Shown here one piece after another: positions 26,108 to 38,500 of a stretch of 64,000 bases of DNA (positions within the stretch are counted from its first letter, which is position 1; each line of letters opens with the position of its first letter). The notes beneath the pieces are model-generated. The model was not told where the DNA came from, did no database searches, and worked only from the letters and a program-made list of their open reading frames with translations. Where the stretch lies: assembly GCA_963971425.1 (NCBI GenBank), contig OZ020519.1:11424028-11488027 (forward strand), written 5' to 3'. This DNA comes from Bryoerythrophyllum caledonicum (lineage: Eukaryota; Streptophyta; Bryopsida; Pottiales; Pottiaceae). The position numbers and the translations under genes were made by a program.

Positions 26108-26472
26108 CTCTACTCCATTGATTAAAAACTCCCAAGATTGTCTTTTTGAGAGCGTAACAGTAGGATCTTCTTCTACCCTTCAATGTGAGATGATGTGGTA
26201 AAGTTTTTGTGAATATTGATTGTATGGATTGAAAGGTAATCGTAGTTTAAGTGATAAACTTTTGTACCCTCTAGGTATACTTGGTCCTTGAAGGACCAAG
26301 TGTTCCTTCAAACGACAAAAATGTTTCACTTTGATTGCAATCATATTTCAACCCGTACGGTCGAAATTCACAAAAGCTTTTCCACGTCATCTTATATTGA
26401 AGGTTAGAAGAGGATCCTCTCGATACGTTCTCAAAAAAATCATCTTGGTAGTTTTTAATCAATGGAGTAGAG
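26108..26472. mobile_element. Fold-back (long inverted repeat) element, 365 bp
   Basis: The two halves are imperfect reverse complements over their whole length. The outer ends are 'ctctactccattgatt' (26108) and its complement ending at 26472. The centre is the near-perfect palindrome 'cttggtccttgaaggaccaag' split as 26280-26300. A half copy of the same family is at about 13040-13215, and related 'aaccccta/gaaggaccaagtgt' ends occur at 43013. It has no coding capacity. The flanking duplication is unclear. Confidence 0.75.
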
Positions 26473-26694
26473 ATTCCAATAGACTCAATACATAATAAAC
26501 ACTACAATACCTACCCTTTGAGGCCTCATGCTCTAGGAGACATTTTGAATTGGATTTCAAAATTACCGTTGAAAGGATTTGGATTTTAGGGTGAATTCTT
26601 TGTTTAGAGTTTGATCTACAGATTTTTATTTGTGTTGTCAAAGTCAGGGATGGAAGCTTCCTCTTTTGTGCATCAGGTCAGTGCTTGGAGCTTA

Positions 26695-27204
26695 GGGCCG
26701 CTTCACACTTGGTGGCCAAGTCAAGAGGCCGTCGATTTCCACCAATGAGATTGCTAGAATGGCCAAAGTCCGGACTTTGGGCCTTCACACTTGTGCCCAA
26801 ACTCCAAAGGCCGTTGTCCTACATGGCAACAATTTTGGGTTGTTTTGGCGCCAAAGCGGCGGCCTCTCGAGCAAAACTTGGAATGCCCATTTAAGTCGAC
26901 CCAAACTACAATCGAGAGTCCGTCGAATTTTTTATTGAAATAATCAAAAATCGACAAGATCTAGACCGTTAGATGAAAGAGATCGAATTTTTGGGCTGAT
27001 TTTTTTTTGCTGATTTTTTTTGGCATAATGATATGGGGTTTGGACTTTGGACTTGTCCTTTAGGGCTTCACACCACGGCCAGCCAAACCTTCAATCTATA
27101 TTATTCAATGTATTTTTTTGGCAAAAAAGTTTGGCCTCTTGCCATAGTTTGGCCACTCACTTTGACGGTCGGCCTCTAGACTTGGGCATAGTGTGAAGCG
27201 GCCC
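26695..27204. mobile_element. PIF/Harbinger (Tourist-type) MITE, 510 bp, TSD TTA
   Basis: It starts GGGCCGCTTCACAC at 26695 and ends with the complement GTGTGAAGCGGCCC at 27204. TTA flanks both sides (26692-26694, 27205-27207). The GGG-start ends and 3-bp TWA duplication are typical of PIF/Harbinger-mobilised MITEs. There is no ORF. A relative in the opposite orientation is at 33564-34156. Confidence 0.85.
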
Positions 27205-27446
27205 TTATGCTATTCTGCACCAAATCAGTGCTCAGAGTTTTTATTTTTCCGCACCAAATGAGCTTTCAGGTATAAGCATTTTACAATGCTTAATCACACT
27301 TTTAAAATCAAATTATAATTAAAGAATAATAATAACAATGATTTCAAAATAAAATGATAAACAGAGGGTGTTGTAATTTTTTTTTAATAAAAGTAAAAAA
27401 TTTAAATCAAGGGTGACGGTTTTCAATTTCCTAATAACAGAATGTA

Positions 27447-27992
27447 AGGTAGAGGCACCCAATTCCGATCACTTTTAGCCACTTGGGGACTCAAATGACA
27501 TCGTATGTCAAAAACATTTATTTAGAAAGATGCGGAATTAGGAATGAAACTCAACAAATATTTTTTCAAATTTAATCTCAAAGATTTGCAATTGATATAG
27601 AATTTAGAAGCCTAAAAACCACCAGAGCCGATAATCAAGCTATGGAGTAGGTGAGATTTGGTGCCCTCTTTTGCCCAATACCAACAAGTGAGAGTGAGTA
27701 AATAGAGAGAAGACATGCCATAGATAACCAACTCATGGAGGGTACCCAATACCGATCGGCCTTGTTCGACTTTTGAGGCAATGCCACCAATGAGAGCTCA
27801 ATTGAGGTCGAGCAACCCAAAATAGCACACTTCATGACCCAATGCCGATAATGACTGGTGTTTTCAGATTTTGAGTTATCGGTTTTGGGTCACTTCATGC
27901 GCCATTTCAAGCATTTGCCATTTTCATGGACCATGCCATGCATACTCTACTGATCGGAATTGGGTGGCCGATCGGAATTGGGTGCCTCTACC
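27447..27992. mobile_element. MITE of 546 bp with TA duplication, next to the PheRS promoter
   Basis: Terminal inverted repeats of about 24 bp begin AGGTAGAGGCACCCAATTCC at 27447 and are mirrored at 27969-27992. TA flanks each end (27445-27446, 27993-27994), as in Tc1/mariner-mobilised MITEs. Inside, 'ccaatnccgat' recurs at least four times in both orientations. It is non-coding. Confidence 0.8.
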
Positions 27993-28075
27993 TTATATCT
28001 GTACGTTCTAGGTTTCGAAGATGTAGGTAATGGACTGATAATCCGCGAGTGACGGGATTCGGTCGTCGTCTCCAA

Positions 28076-28092
28076 AAACCTTAAACCCTAGA
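28076..28092 (+). promoter_or_regulatory. Telo-box in PheRS alpha promoter
   Basis: The sequence 'aaaccttaaaccctaga' contains the plant telo-box core AAACCCTA about 75 bp before the start codon. Telo-boxes are frequent in promoters of translation genes, which fits the downstream tRNA synthetase. Confidence 0.45.
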
Positions 28093-28160
28093 ACAGACGA
28101 GGAAACAGATATCGATAGAGAGACGGACGAGTTGTTGTTGGATTGGGTGCGTTTGGAGCG

Positions 28161-31100
28161 ATGGCGGGGGCGGAGGAGGCGCTGCTAGGCGCGTTACAGG
28201 GCGTGGAGTCCATCCCGAGCTCGCTGGCGTGGGCGACGGAGAATGGCTACGAGCACAGCGTGGTGGAGGGCGTGGTGCGGTCGCTTCACGGCTTCGGCTA
28301 CGTGGAGGCTGAGGTTAGTGGAGGTGGAGGTGCAGCAGAGACGTGAGAGACGGGAGAGAGGCTTATGGAGTGGTGTAAATTTGCAGATTGTGAAGAAGGT
28401 GCGATGGCTGCTCACGGCGGAGGGGAAGAACTACACGATCGGCGGGTCGCCGGAGGTCCAGGTGTTCGAGGCGGTGCCGCCGGCGGACGGGATTTCCACG
28501 GCGGAGCTGAAGGCAAAGCTGGACGCGTTGGTGTACGACGTCGGGTTCAAGACCGCGATGAAGAACAAGTGGATTCAGACGACCAAGGGTTTGATCTCGC
28601 GGAAGGTGTGTGTGTGTGCGCGCGGGGGGTCAGGGTTTAGGGTTTGGATTCGGAGCCTAATGGTGATGCTGCCACACAGGTTGAAGACGTGAAAGACGAG
28701 GTTCGCAGGATTCTCACGGGCATTCACGACGGGAATTATCCGGAGACGAGTGTTATTAACGATTTGAAGAAGCGGAAGCTGATCGAATCCAGGAACGATG
28801 CGTGGTATTCGTTGAAGAAGGGGCCGAATTACGCTCCGAAGAGAGTGAAGCCCGAGACTGATCTCACGCGTGAGCTTCTGCAGAGGTACTATGATTTCTG
28901 ATGGTTTGTGTGTGTGTGTTTGCCTAGCTTTTGGTGACTGATTCCTTTCATTTATTGCAGTGGTGAATGGTTGAAACGCGAGTTCAAACCGTATAATTTC
29001 AATGCGTTAGGGCAGCCTACTGATGGTGGTCATCTTCATCCATTGCTGAAGGTACTAGCTCTTGTTCATTTGGTAGCTCCTGCTTCATGATGTACTTTTT
29101 GAAAGTTCCAGAAGTCATTGACAAGGTTGAGCATATGTGGTTTTTGGAACGACAGGTGCGGACGCAATTCCGTAATATTTTCTTAGAGATGGGGTGAGTA
29201 TTCTTTCTCTTGTCAAAACCTGTAATTCGAGATGTTTCTGATGGAGGATTATTGTCTTATCTTATCTATAACTGCGTCATTTTCTAATTTCTATATCACC
29301 TTCATTGCTCAGGTTTGAAGAGATGCCAACAAACAATTTTGTTGAAAGCAGGTACGATAACGCAGTTTTAATTTCTAACGTGTTGTTTGAAATTTTGCTT
29401 CCTTTTTCTTTAGTTTAGTATGTTCTACTTCTGATCTGTACTCGTCTGTGGGACTGTAGCTTCTGGAACTTTGATGCACTCTTCCAGCCTCAACAACACC
29501 CCGCACGTGATTCTCACGACACTTTCTTCTTGAAAGGTGAATTGGAGTTGCTGAGATTTTTCTTAATCAGGAACATGGTTTTTCCTGGTGCGCGTGGTAC
29601 TTGATGCATTCTAAGTACCTTGATGCTGAAGTTGGTATGCAACTATTCTTGCAGCTCCAGCGCGGACAGTTGAGTTGCCCGAAGATTACTTGGAACGTGT
29701 GAAGAAGACACACGAAGAAGGAGGATATGGGTCCATAGGGTATGCCAATCTTATTCCTTGTATTTGTTTATCCTCTGCCATCATTGGTTGGTCCAATTAT
29801 AGCTGAGAGTTCTTATCTTATGAAATTGTTCACGTCCCTGCTCTTTCTTACATAAAGCTCAAAGTATAATTAAACAATGTATCATAATTCGTTGTTGGAA
29901 AATGTTGAAACAGATATGGATATGATTGGAAGAGGGATGAAGCCGAAAAGAACTTGTTGCGGACACACACTACGGCTGTTTCGTCTCGTATGCTTTACAA
30001 ACTTGCTCAGGTACACTCCTTCGCAACATTTCATCCTCCTTTTCTTCTAACACTAGCAGACTCAACGAGAGTTTGTATTTATATCTGTCAAGTTAACATC
30101 TGAACATGGTGTCATATCCAGGATGGTTTCACACCAAAGAGATACTTTTCCATTGATCGGGTGTTCCGAAACGAGGCTGTGGATCGCACTCATCTTGCCG
30201 AGTTTCACCAAATCGAAGGTGATCTAACTCTGCTTTGATCTTCCAGTGTCAAAAACCAAAAAAATTGTTGCGAGAGGGAACAATCCAAGATCAATCTATC
30301 CTGTTAAGTCTTATGTTAATAATAAACCTCTATGTCTGCACTGTTTCTAGTTGTGTTCGAAATTTAACATCAGACCTTGAAGCAAATGAGCAAAGCTTAA
30401 TGTTCCAACATTCTTTATACGATGCTGCAGGTCTTGTATGCGACAGAGGTCTTACGCTTGGAGATCTCATTGGTGTTTTGAATGAGTTCTTTGCTCGCCT
30501 CGGTATGTAACCCCTTCATTGATAGTTGTGACCTCTCATTGCGCCCTCTTTCTAGAATTATCCCTTCCTTTTCAGTATTATGCGTATCATATCATTTCTT
30601 CAATATTAATTTTCATCAAGATGTGCGTTCTGATGATTGCAGGAATTAAAAAGCTGCGCTTCAAGCCAGCCTACAATCCATACACCGAGCCCAGTATGGA
30701 GATTTTCAGGTACGAGTTCTTTAGATCATGAAGTAAAACGTCATCCTTGGAATGTACATCATAGTCCTATTTCCGACGTGTGGATTTCTCAGCATATTTT
30801 ATTGGCTTCATTTGGTACAGCTACCACGAAGGTCTGAAGAAGTGGGTGGAAGTGGGCAACTCCGGAATGTTCCGACCTGAGATGTTGCAGCCAATGGGCC
30901 TTCCCGAGGATGTATCTGTTATTGCTTGGGGCTTGTCTTTGGAGAGGTAAAATTATCAGCCCATTGGCTACACTCAAAATTGGGGGCTATTTTTTATAAC
31001 GGTTGAAAAAATTGCCAAATTGTAAAAAGAGCCGAGGTATCACCTAGATATCGACTAGCTATCACCGCATTATCACCCAAATATCACCCTGAGTATTCTT

Positions 31101-31558
31101 GGCCACATGGAAGAATTGCCAAGAAATTAGTGTCAATTCATTGTTATTTGTTGGCACCAGGAATGCATTCCGTGAGGGGTTTTATGTTACTGCAAAAACC
31201 AAAGGTTTAACTTGTCCTTCGTTTGATGTCCAGGCCAACGATGATTATGTACGCGATCGACAATATTCGTGATCTCTTTGGCCATAAGGTGACGCTTCTT
31301 TCTACTATTGGCTTTGTAAAGTCAGCCAACACTCCCTTTTCCATTGTGGATAATAAAAATCATTTAATTCTCAAAGGAGGGAAAGGCGGCTATTCATGAA
31401 ACTCTTTAAAGTCGGTTTGAGTGGAGAGACCACCAAGCTCTTCCATACTCAAGTTTAATTCCTGTTCTTTTATTGACTTTTTCCTTTGTGTTTGGTTTGT
31501 CCAGGTTGACCTGAGGCTCATCAAATCGAATCCCATTTGCCGGCTAGGAATGAAGTAA
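28161..31558 (+). CDS. Cytosolic phenylalanyl-tRNA synthetase alpha subunit
   Basis: Fifteen exons join in phase: 28161-28313, 28387-28605, 28680-28885, 28961-29051, 29156-29193, 29313-29351, 29460-29536, 29655-29739, 29914-30010, 30122-30218, 30431-30502, 30643-30709, 30821-30946, 31234-31288 and 31505-31558, giving 491 aa, a normal length. It charges tRNA-Phe in the cytosol as an (alpha-beta)2 enzyme with the beta subunit encoded elsewhere. The N-terminal winged-helix repeats (exons 1-3) bind tRNA. The class II core shows motif 2 '[19 protein letters not shown]' and motif 3 'WGLSLERPTMI', and '[20 protein letters not shown]' is typical of PheRS alpha. It ends 'NPICRLGMK'. The ATG at 28161 matches the expected N-terminus. 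Intron 14 carries an inverted SINE-like fragment. Confidence 0.96.
31395..31480 (-). repeat. Intronic SINE-like repeat fragment, inverted
   Basis: In PheRS intron 14. On the minus strand it reads 'tatggaagagcttggtggtctctcc', the conserved block of the family, followed by 'aaagagt'. It is truncated compared with the other copies. Confidence 0.55.
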
Positions 31559-31838
31559 TTCCTGATTTCCAATTTTTGCCGACCCATTATGGCAACTGGT
31601 TTTTATATCATTCTTTTATATACATTCCAGGTGCATAGTACAATAGTTTCTATTGCAAATCGCTTTATGTTTGAGAGCCGTGTTCAGGTCCAACTTTTTA
31701 TTCTTATTAACCTGATTCTTGTTGCATATCCCTGAAGTTACTAACCATGGGTACAACAGCTGTGAAGTTATTTGGAAGCATTGGCCTCATATGATATACA
31801 TCAAAGTGGGTAATACTATTTTTGTGTGGGTCTCTTAA

Positions 31839-32755
31839 CCCCTAAATTTCTTTGACAATCTCACACAAAAAAAACTTCAAAAAATGCTTCAATGCGTAAG
31901 GAAGGAAACTTCAACTTTTGTTTCTAGTTTTAACTGTAGGATCTCAAATCTCAATTAAGACTTGTTTAGTAGCATTCTTACAAAATTTCTTCTACTTTGA
32001 CCACATGGATTGAAAGATTGCAGTGTTTGAAGTTTGACCATATGGTTTATTTTCTTCTCTGTGTTGAGTGGATCAGCAGACTTTGTCAAAGTTTTGCACT
32101 GCATAAGACCTAAATTCATTACCATCATGTCAAGCATGTTACTAGTTCCTTGTACACCAATGTTTAGAGGTAGAAAAGGGGTACAACATATTCAAAAAAA
32201 TTGTGCAAGAAGTGAAGGTTCAAAAAGTGCCAATTCATGTTTTACTTTTTTGTGAACTTGATAACTCAAACGGTTAATAAGAAGGTTTACACCACATCTG
32301 GTAGTAGAAAAAATAAAATGTAAAAAATACAAAGAACTTGAAATTTTTTGTGGAAAAGAAGTTTTTTGTACCTAACTTGAAAATGTGTGACAATGTGTGA
32401 AAATGTTTGATTTGGTGTAATATGTTTTTTTTCACCAAAGACAAGAAATGTTTTTTGACAGTATGAAAGGAAACATCATACCTTGCTAGTATTGGAAAAT
32501 CTCACATTTGATAGTGTTTTAGCAAAAGTTTTTGGCCTTGCCCAACAGTGCCGGCACTTGAGAAGTTTTTAAGATGGATTCATTTTTTTTCCAGAAGTCC
32601 AATAAGAATGAAATTATATTTTCATACACCTCTTTTCTTTTTAGTACACCAAGTTTGTACAAAATTTTGGAAATTGTAGATGTAAATTGCAACCTTGAGA
32701 ACATGCTTGAGATTTGCAAAAGTCCACTTCAAGACTTTTTCATTTAGAGGGAACC
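31839..32755 (-). repeat. Inverted relative of the 43013-43945 repeat
   Basis: Long stretches match the reverse complement of 43013-43945, such as 'gtggatcagcagactttg', 'agttccttgtacaccaa', 'aagaaggtttacaccacat' and 'aaaatctcacatt'. It is a diverged copy, outside the large transposon and about 11 kb from its partner. It is non-coding. Confidence 0.65.
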
Positions 32756-32782
32756 CTCTCCCTCTCCCATGACCGAGAACTT

Positions 32783-34375
32783 AAGCATGTGGATACATGG
32801 AGAGGTGAAAGAATAATAAATTTATTTAACAATGATAGCCAATAGAATTACAAGTTCAACCCAAGTTTTTTTAAATTTTTATTGGGTGAAATGTGATATA
32901 AGAATGAATTTTCAAAGTGTGCTACCATATTTACACTAATAGGTACCTCTATAAGCACCGACCAAAAGGGAGGGGTCCTAACTAGTATCAAATTTCTATC
33001 TAAATGTGTGAATGGGTGGTAATAGCATGAAAGTGGGTTGGATATACTCCAATTTTATAAGTGTTGGTTATGGGTTTTGGTTGGTCACCAGGGGTGTTAC
33101 CTTAGTTCCTAATCCAGTTACCTTGTACTTGGTTATGGTACAAAACATTATCAAAATGGTGGCATGTGATTGGTGGATGATATGAGCACTAGAATGGAGT
33201 ACTCTACCAAGGATCTACAAGAGTCTATAAGGATTACTTCAATATCTCCCAAGAAAATCATTCTTCAATTTCAAAAAGATGGATTCAAGCTTCAGGTATT
33301 TTTGTCTTGTGGAGATCATGATGAAAAGTATGTCACATTCTACATGACATTGTGGGTCACGCATCAAATAGGATAACAACGAATGGCACCATGTACACAT
33401 AAAGTGTTAAGCTTAACGGTTTTTACATCTTTTGTTTGGGTCAAAGTCAGCCTTGAAAAGCATGTTGCTGAATGGATGGCAAGGAACAAGTCAATGCATA
33501 TTCTGGGCCACCATGCATGTTTTCTTGTAATAGAATGTTCATTTACATGTTTGTGTAAGGTAAGGGCTGCTTCACACCAGGCTGAGTCGAGAGTATGTCC
33601 GTCAAAAATTTTGTCCTAACTATGGCGAGAGTCCAAACTTTTGGATTAAAGAAAAACATTAAAAAAATATATATATTGAAGCCTTTGGGCGGCTGTGGTG
33701 TGAAGCCCCAAAGCCCAAGTCCAAAGTCCAAACCCCATATCATTACGACAAAAAAAATCAGCCCAAAAAAATCAGCCAAAAAACATCGACCAAAAAACAT
33801 CAGCCAAAAAATTCGGCCTCTTTCATCTGACGGTCTAGGTCTTGTTAGATTTTGATTATTTTATTGAAAAAATTGACGGACTCTCAAAGGAAGTTTGGGT
33901 CGACTTAAAACTGCGACCCAAGTTTTGCTCAAGAGTCCGTCACCTTGGCGCCAAAACTCTCCAAAAGTATTGCCATGTAGGCACATTGGAAGACAACGGC
34001 CTTTGGACTTTGGCCTTTGGTATAAAGGACGAGAGGCCGGACTTTGGACTTTGGCCTTTGGTGTAAAGGACGAGAGGCTGGACTTTGGCCATTCAAGCAA
34101 TCTCATTGGTGGAAACCGACGGACTCTTGACTTGGGCATTAGGTGTGAAGCGGCCCTAAGCCCCCCAAAAACCGACAAGTTAAGGAATGTGCATATATGG
34201 AGAGAGGAGATAATTATGCTATTATTTTTCAGTGATAGCCAATAGAATTACAATTCCAACCCAAGTGATTTCATTATTTTCAATGAAAATTGAATTAGTT
34301 ATGAATATTCAAACTATGCAGCCATGTTTAGTGGGTGGCCAACAATAGGTACCCCCATAACCAACGACCAAAAAT
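32783..34375. repeat. Two copies of a dispersed repeat (32783-32970, 34182-34375)
   Basis: Both copies share 'tgatagccaatagaattaca' and then 'caacccaagt', followed by 'ataggtacc' and 'accgaccaaaa' or 'aacgaccaaaa'. Downstream stretches ('gggttggatatac', 'caattttata') also match, so about 300 bp were duplicated. A third copy without the last part lies at 63079-63235 beside the lipase gene. Confidence 0.65.
33564..34156. mobile_element. PIF/Harbinger (Tourist-type) MITE, 593 bp, TSD TAA
   Basis: Ends are GGGCTGCTTCACACC at 33564 and the complement of GGGCCGCTTCACACC at 34156, flanked by TAA on both sides (33561-33563, 34157-34159). It is the same family as 26695-27204 but inserted in the opposite orientation, and is internally slightly rearranged. 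No ORF. Confidence 0.85.
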
Positions 34376-34593
34376 AAGCATTTTTGACTAATAGAAAATC
34401 TCCATTTGGAGCTCAGTTGGTGGTAATGGGATGGAAGAGGGTTGGATATACCTCAATTTTATAGGCGTTGGCTATGGGTTTTTGTTGGTTATGGGGGGGG
34501 GGGCTTACCATAATGTAATGCATCTTGTACATGCTGTAGTCTTGACTTCCACGGTTTTACAAAGAATGAAACTTTTGTTGTGCTTTTTAACCC

Positions 34594-34937
34594 TTAATCC
34601 TTTAGTGCCCACGAGGCTCAAAATGGAACTCTACAGGTGTTAAAACTCAATTTTTGCAAACATTCTTGCAAGAATCTATTGATGGATAAAGTAGTATTCC
34701 CTCCAAAGTCGACAATTTTCATTACCAATATATGGTAACTTTAAACACCATAATCTATCCCATCAACTATTGGATGTTGTGCAAATTTTCCACAAAGTTC
34801 ACGTCATGGTCTGAGTTCAAGTTTGTAAGGTTGGATACTAAAACTAGGCATTATATATCCATCAAAGTTGATTCAAAGGAAAAAATGAGCATATATCATG
34901 GTTTTGGAGAAAGATGACTTGGGCACTAAAGGGTTAA
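34594..34937. mobile_element. Small TIR element, 344 bp, abutting the large transposon
   Basis: Inverted ends of 18 bp with one mismatch: TTAATCCTTTAGTGCCCA at 34594 and the complement of TTAACCCTTTAGTGCCCA ending at 34937. The TTAACCCTTTA motif is shared with the element at 52590-52852. Non-coding. Confidence 0.65.
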
Positions 34938-34981
34938 CCCTTCAACGTCATAAGGTGCCACTGGTGGCCATATTATTCTAC

Positions 34982-35017
34982 ATGTAACACGCAATTAAGC
35001 AATTATGCACTTAGCCA
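34982..35017 (+). repeat. Left TIR and target duplication of the large transposon
   Basis: ATGT (34982-34985) then the inverted repeat from 34986 to about 35017. The first 27 bases are identical to the reverse complement of the right end; the 28th differs (A/G) and GCCA follows in both. Confidence 0.8.
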
Positions 35018-35582
35018 AGTGCACTGGTTGGTGGTAGAAAGCCGCAAGTTATTTGCTCATAACTTTTTTTTAAATCAAAATTTGGCAAAAGTTTAGTATG
35101 TTTTTAGTCATTTTTTTTTGGTGTTTGTCGTATCATACATTGGCATCTTTATGCTCATATCAGTAATATTTTTTTTACATTCGCTACCTTTTTTTAGAAA
35201 ATATATGATTTCTACTTTAGTTTGCAAATCATGCTACAAAATTATGATCATGTGCCCAAAGAGATTATAAATGTGTTATGAGTTATTATAGGATTTTAGA
35301 GTACTGCACTACAAATACAATGTGTAAGAGATACAAAATATATATGCAAATTCCTAAGATAGTGTAAAGTACCTCACTGTATTTTATAATGCAAAAACAT
35401 ACATAATCAAGCAATTCCACACTATTGCTGAGGAATTCTAAAATCAAACATATCATATGGACCACCCAATATATAAATATATACCACCAACCGAACGATA
35501 GACACATCTCAAACTGCATAATACTAACGTACTTGCCACCTAAACTCCGTGCATGCTCTACTATAGTATATAGCTCCACGGC

Positions 35583-38500
35583 TCACAGCTCATCTGCTGG
35601 CGGAACGACTCCCTCCACGTGTCCAATGGCGCTACCTACCATAGCGGATAGTTCATGATCCTCCACTGGACAATCTCCCACATCTTCGATGCCAATGGAG
35701 GCACACTCAACAAATCGGTAATTGCCAGGAACACCCTCCCGCGTATGCCTTACCCTGTCATCATTATAGAAAAAGCCATCCTTTGCATTGAAGGACATCT
35801 CTCGCTCTGATGAGAAGGCCCCCTGAAATGCAATGATGTCCTCAGATACGCTAGATCTTGGAATGGGAGGCAAACCTGGTCCGGTATCACTCTGAGTACC
35901 TCCGAACGTCTCTTGTGTCTCCGATACAGGCTCTGATTGAGGAGGCATCGAAGGCTGTCGAATCCTCCTCTGAACCGAAAAAAATTCACATGAATCCAAT
36001 CCTTCTTCCTCCATCTCCAACCTAGGACCATCAAATGTACACCCCCGTCCTGCCCTTGCCGCCAAACTAACATCTACTACACCTGTATCTTCCATCCTCT
36101 CTGTAGGTGTTGCAGACGTCGCCCCTGAAGTATCTCCCACCGTCCGTTGTGTTGATGGAATTCTCTCTCCATCCTCATCGGCGTCTGAATCACTGCCAGA
36201 TGAAAAATCTTCAGTGGTACCTGAACGTGGCAATCTCTCATGTAAACCACCTCCATCCTCATTGTCCTCTTCATTCCTCACTCCACCAACCGCATCTTCG
36301 GTCTCAGGTACGATGTTGCAACCAGTACTTGTTCCACCAGTCCTGACCAACAATTGTCCTTGGAAATTGTCGGACAACTCATTGTATAGGAATGAAACTC
36401 TGTCTGTACAATCGTCAATGATGAAAACCTCAGATCCCTGGAAATCTCCTTCAAGGATCGTAGGAATGGCCGTAGATATGTTACACGCCACTAAACCCCA
36501 ACCACGGGGCAAGTATGAGCCCACTAGTCTTGCGAGCTCTGATGGAGATCTCTCAAGTGAATCAACTTCAGAGGGTTGGCGTGCCTCACTCCAGTGATCC
36601 AAGAATACAAGTGGAAGTGGAACGTCTCCAGAAACATAGTTCGGGCCAGGAGATGTACCCACAGGGTGCTGCATACAAATCACAACATCGCCAATCGGTT
36701 GTACTACTTGCTCCAGACGCCCATTCTCTGTAAAATCAAGAGCATAGGGATTAACCGAGTTGGGATCAAAAGCCCAGCATCCACGTCGCATAGTACATCC
36801 CTCTGGAAGCTTCACCTTCGTGAAAAACTCCTCATTGGCATACACAGCCGCTGGTAACAAGAAGATGACGTTCCATCGTTCAATATTTGCCATCCATAAT
36901 GTCAGCTGTGCAAAAGCTGCGGATAATTGGGCGTCTCCCCAATGACCATCTCCATGCCTCCCACCGCCACGTCGACAATCAATCACCCACAAACATGGTT
37001 TCCCCAACTCTATGTAGTCGGTGCGGAATAATCCTCTTCTACACCGAACCGGAAGAAGATTCTCTGTGTCGCTCTGGCCTGGCCTCTTGACTTCCATCTG
37101 CCATTCCCAATTAGCAGTAGCCAATTCTCCCACATCCACGGACAGTCCAATGTATCCACGCCCCCCTGCTGCAATGTCACCATAATGAAACCTGATGGAA
37201 GGGGGGATGAGGTAGCCTATGTCTTCCAGTTTAGACACCTTCCCCCGCACAGGAGCACTCCAAGCTTTTTTCGTGGCAGCATTCAAAAGCTTCCCAAAGG
37301 TATCAAGTTGTGCACTACTCCTCGGAAAATACTTCGCTACACGGATACGAAAGAACTCTTCCATGGAATCAGGTGTACTTTCCTTGTTCTCCACCATCAA
37401 CCAACGGATCGAATTCATCACAGCTTCTCGTCTCTGATATCGGTCAACCACACCGGCAATCGTACGAGGATGTGGATTCTTGTCTTTTACACCGTCGAAG
37501 TAATATGCTTGAGAAAGTCTTACTCCATCCTCCCTCACCGGCTTCGCTGCAGCAGACTTTGCCAACCGAAGATAATATGGATTCGGAACCCTACCTAGAG
37601 GCCTCAACCAATTCTGCGTCATCTCCTTTCTTGTTGGTCGTACGTCCACATTTGGATCCAGCTCTTTCTTCCTCGCCATGTCCTTCCACTTGTCCTCTTC
37701 CTCCTTGCTGTAAAAGAGAATGCCGTCTTCGTAGTCCTTGCATACTTGAATGATAGCTTCGAAGCAGTCATTGCTCGGATTCCATGCATGATTGGTCAGA
37801 TCCTCCATGTTTTTGGCCAACCTCTTCACCGTGACAACTCCATCCCCCTTGGGCAACTTATGCACTGCACTTGCCGCACTCACCAAAGCAACTGCCCTGC
37901 GTGCATCGTCCGCACGTAGTGTGCTATCAGGCCTCCCGTATAGATCCCAAATCTGACGGATCTTCCTCAAATCCTCCTCCATGGTAGAATATGAATGTCT
38001 CTGGAACTCCGCCACGTTGATCCGCGCAGACTTCTCAATGTAAAAGCGACGATCATCATACACCACAAAAGAGGCCTCCCGCCGTTCAAACGTGTCCAGA
38101 TACTCGTTTAAAGGCATAGTACCATCTCTCCACTGCTGTTGTGCAAACTTACAAGCTGCTACTATGTGTTGCCCATCCACCGGTTCCCAAATGATATGAT
38201 CTTGAAGCCAAGCATACTGGGATCCCATGGCACCCTGTGCAGAAGCACTCCCGTGTGCAATGAACATGCGCTCAAACTCTCGTGCGGTACCTACCAACGG
38301 AAATGGCAGCTCTTCCTTCTCAACGACACCATCATCGGTGGTAGTATGCACGATGTATCTGATCGGTTGAAGTACCAATCTACTCACCCGAGTCGCGGAT
38401 TCTGGGTCTCGTAAGCGGTTGAATACTTCTCTGACCCTCTTCTGTGATAAAACCCGGTGGTTGGTTTCCGGATTCTCTACAGAGACAATGCGGTCCATGT

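Larger units (their letters stand above)
25583..28160. other. Intergenic region between PIEZO and PheRS alpha
   Basis: PIEZO and the PheRS gene are divergently transcribed from this region. It holds a GAA-type leader tract of PIEZO (25583-25601), a 20-bp minisatellite (25955-26059), a fold-back element (26108-26472), a Harbinger-type MITE (26695-27204) and a TA-flanked MITE (27447-27992) that ends only 168 bp before the PheRS start codon. No gene is visible. Confidence 0.65.
31559..34985. other. Repeat-filled region between PheRS alpha and the large transposon
   Basis: No gene is visible. It contains a roughly 920-bp repeat (31839-32755) that is an inverted relative of 43013-43945, two tandem-like copies of another dispersed repeat (32783-32970 and 34182-34375), a Harbinger-type MITE (33564-34156) lying between them, and a small TIR element (34594-34937) directly outside the left end of the large transposon. 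Confidence 0.6.
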
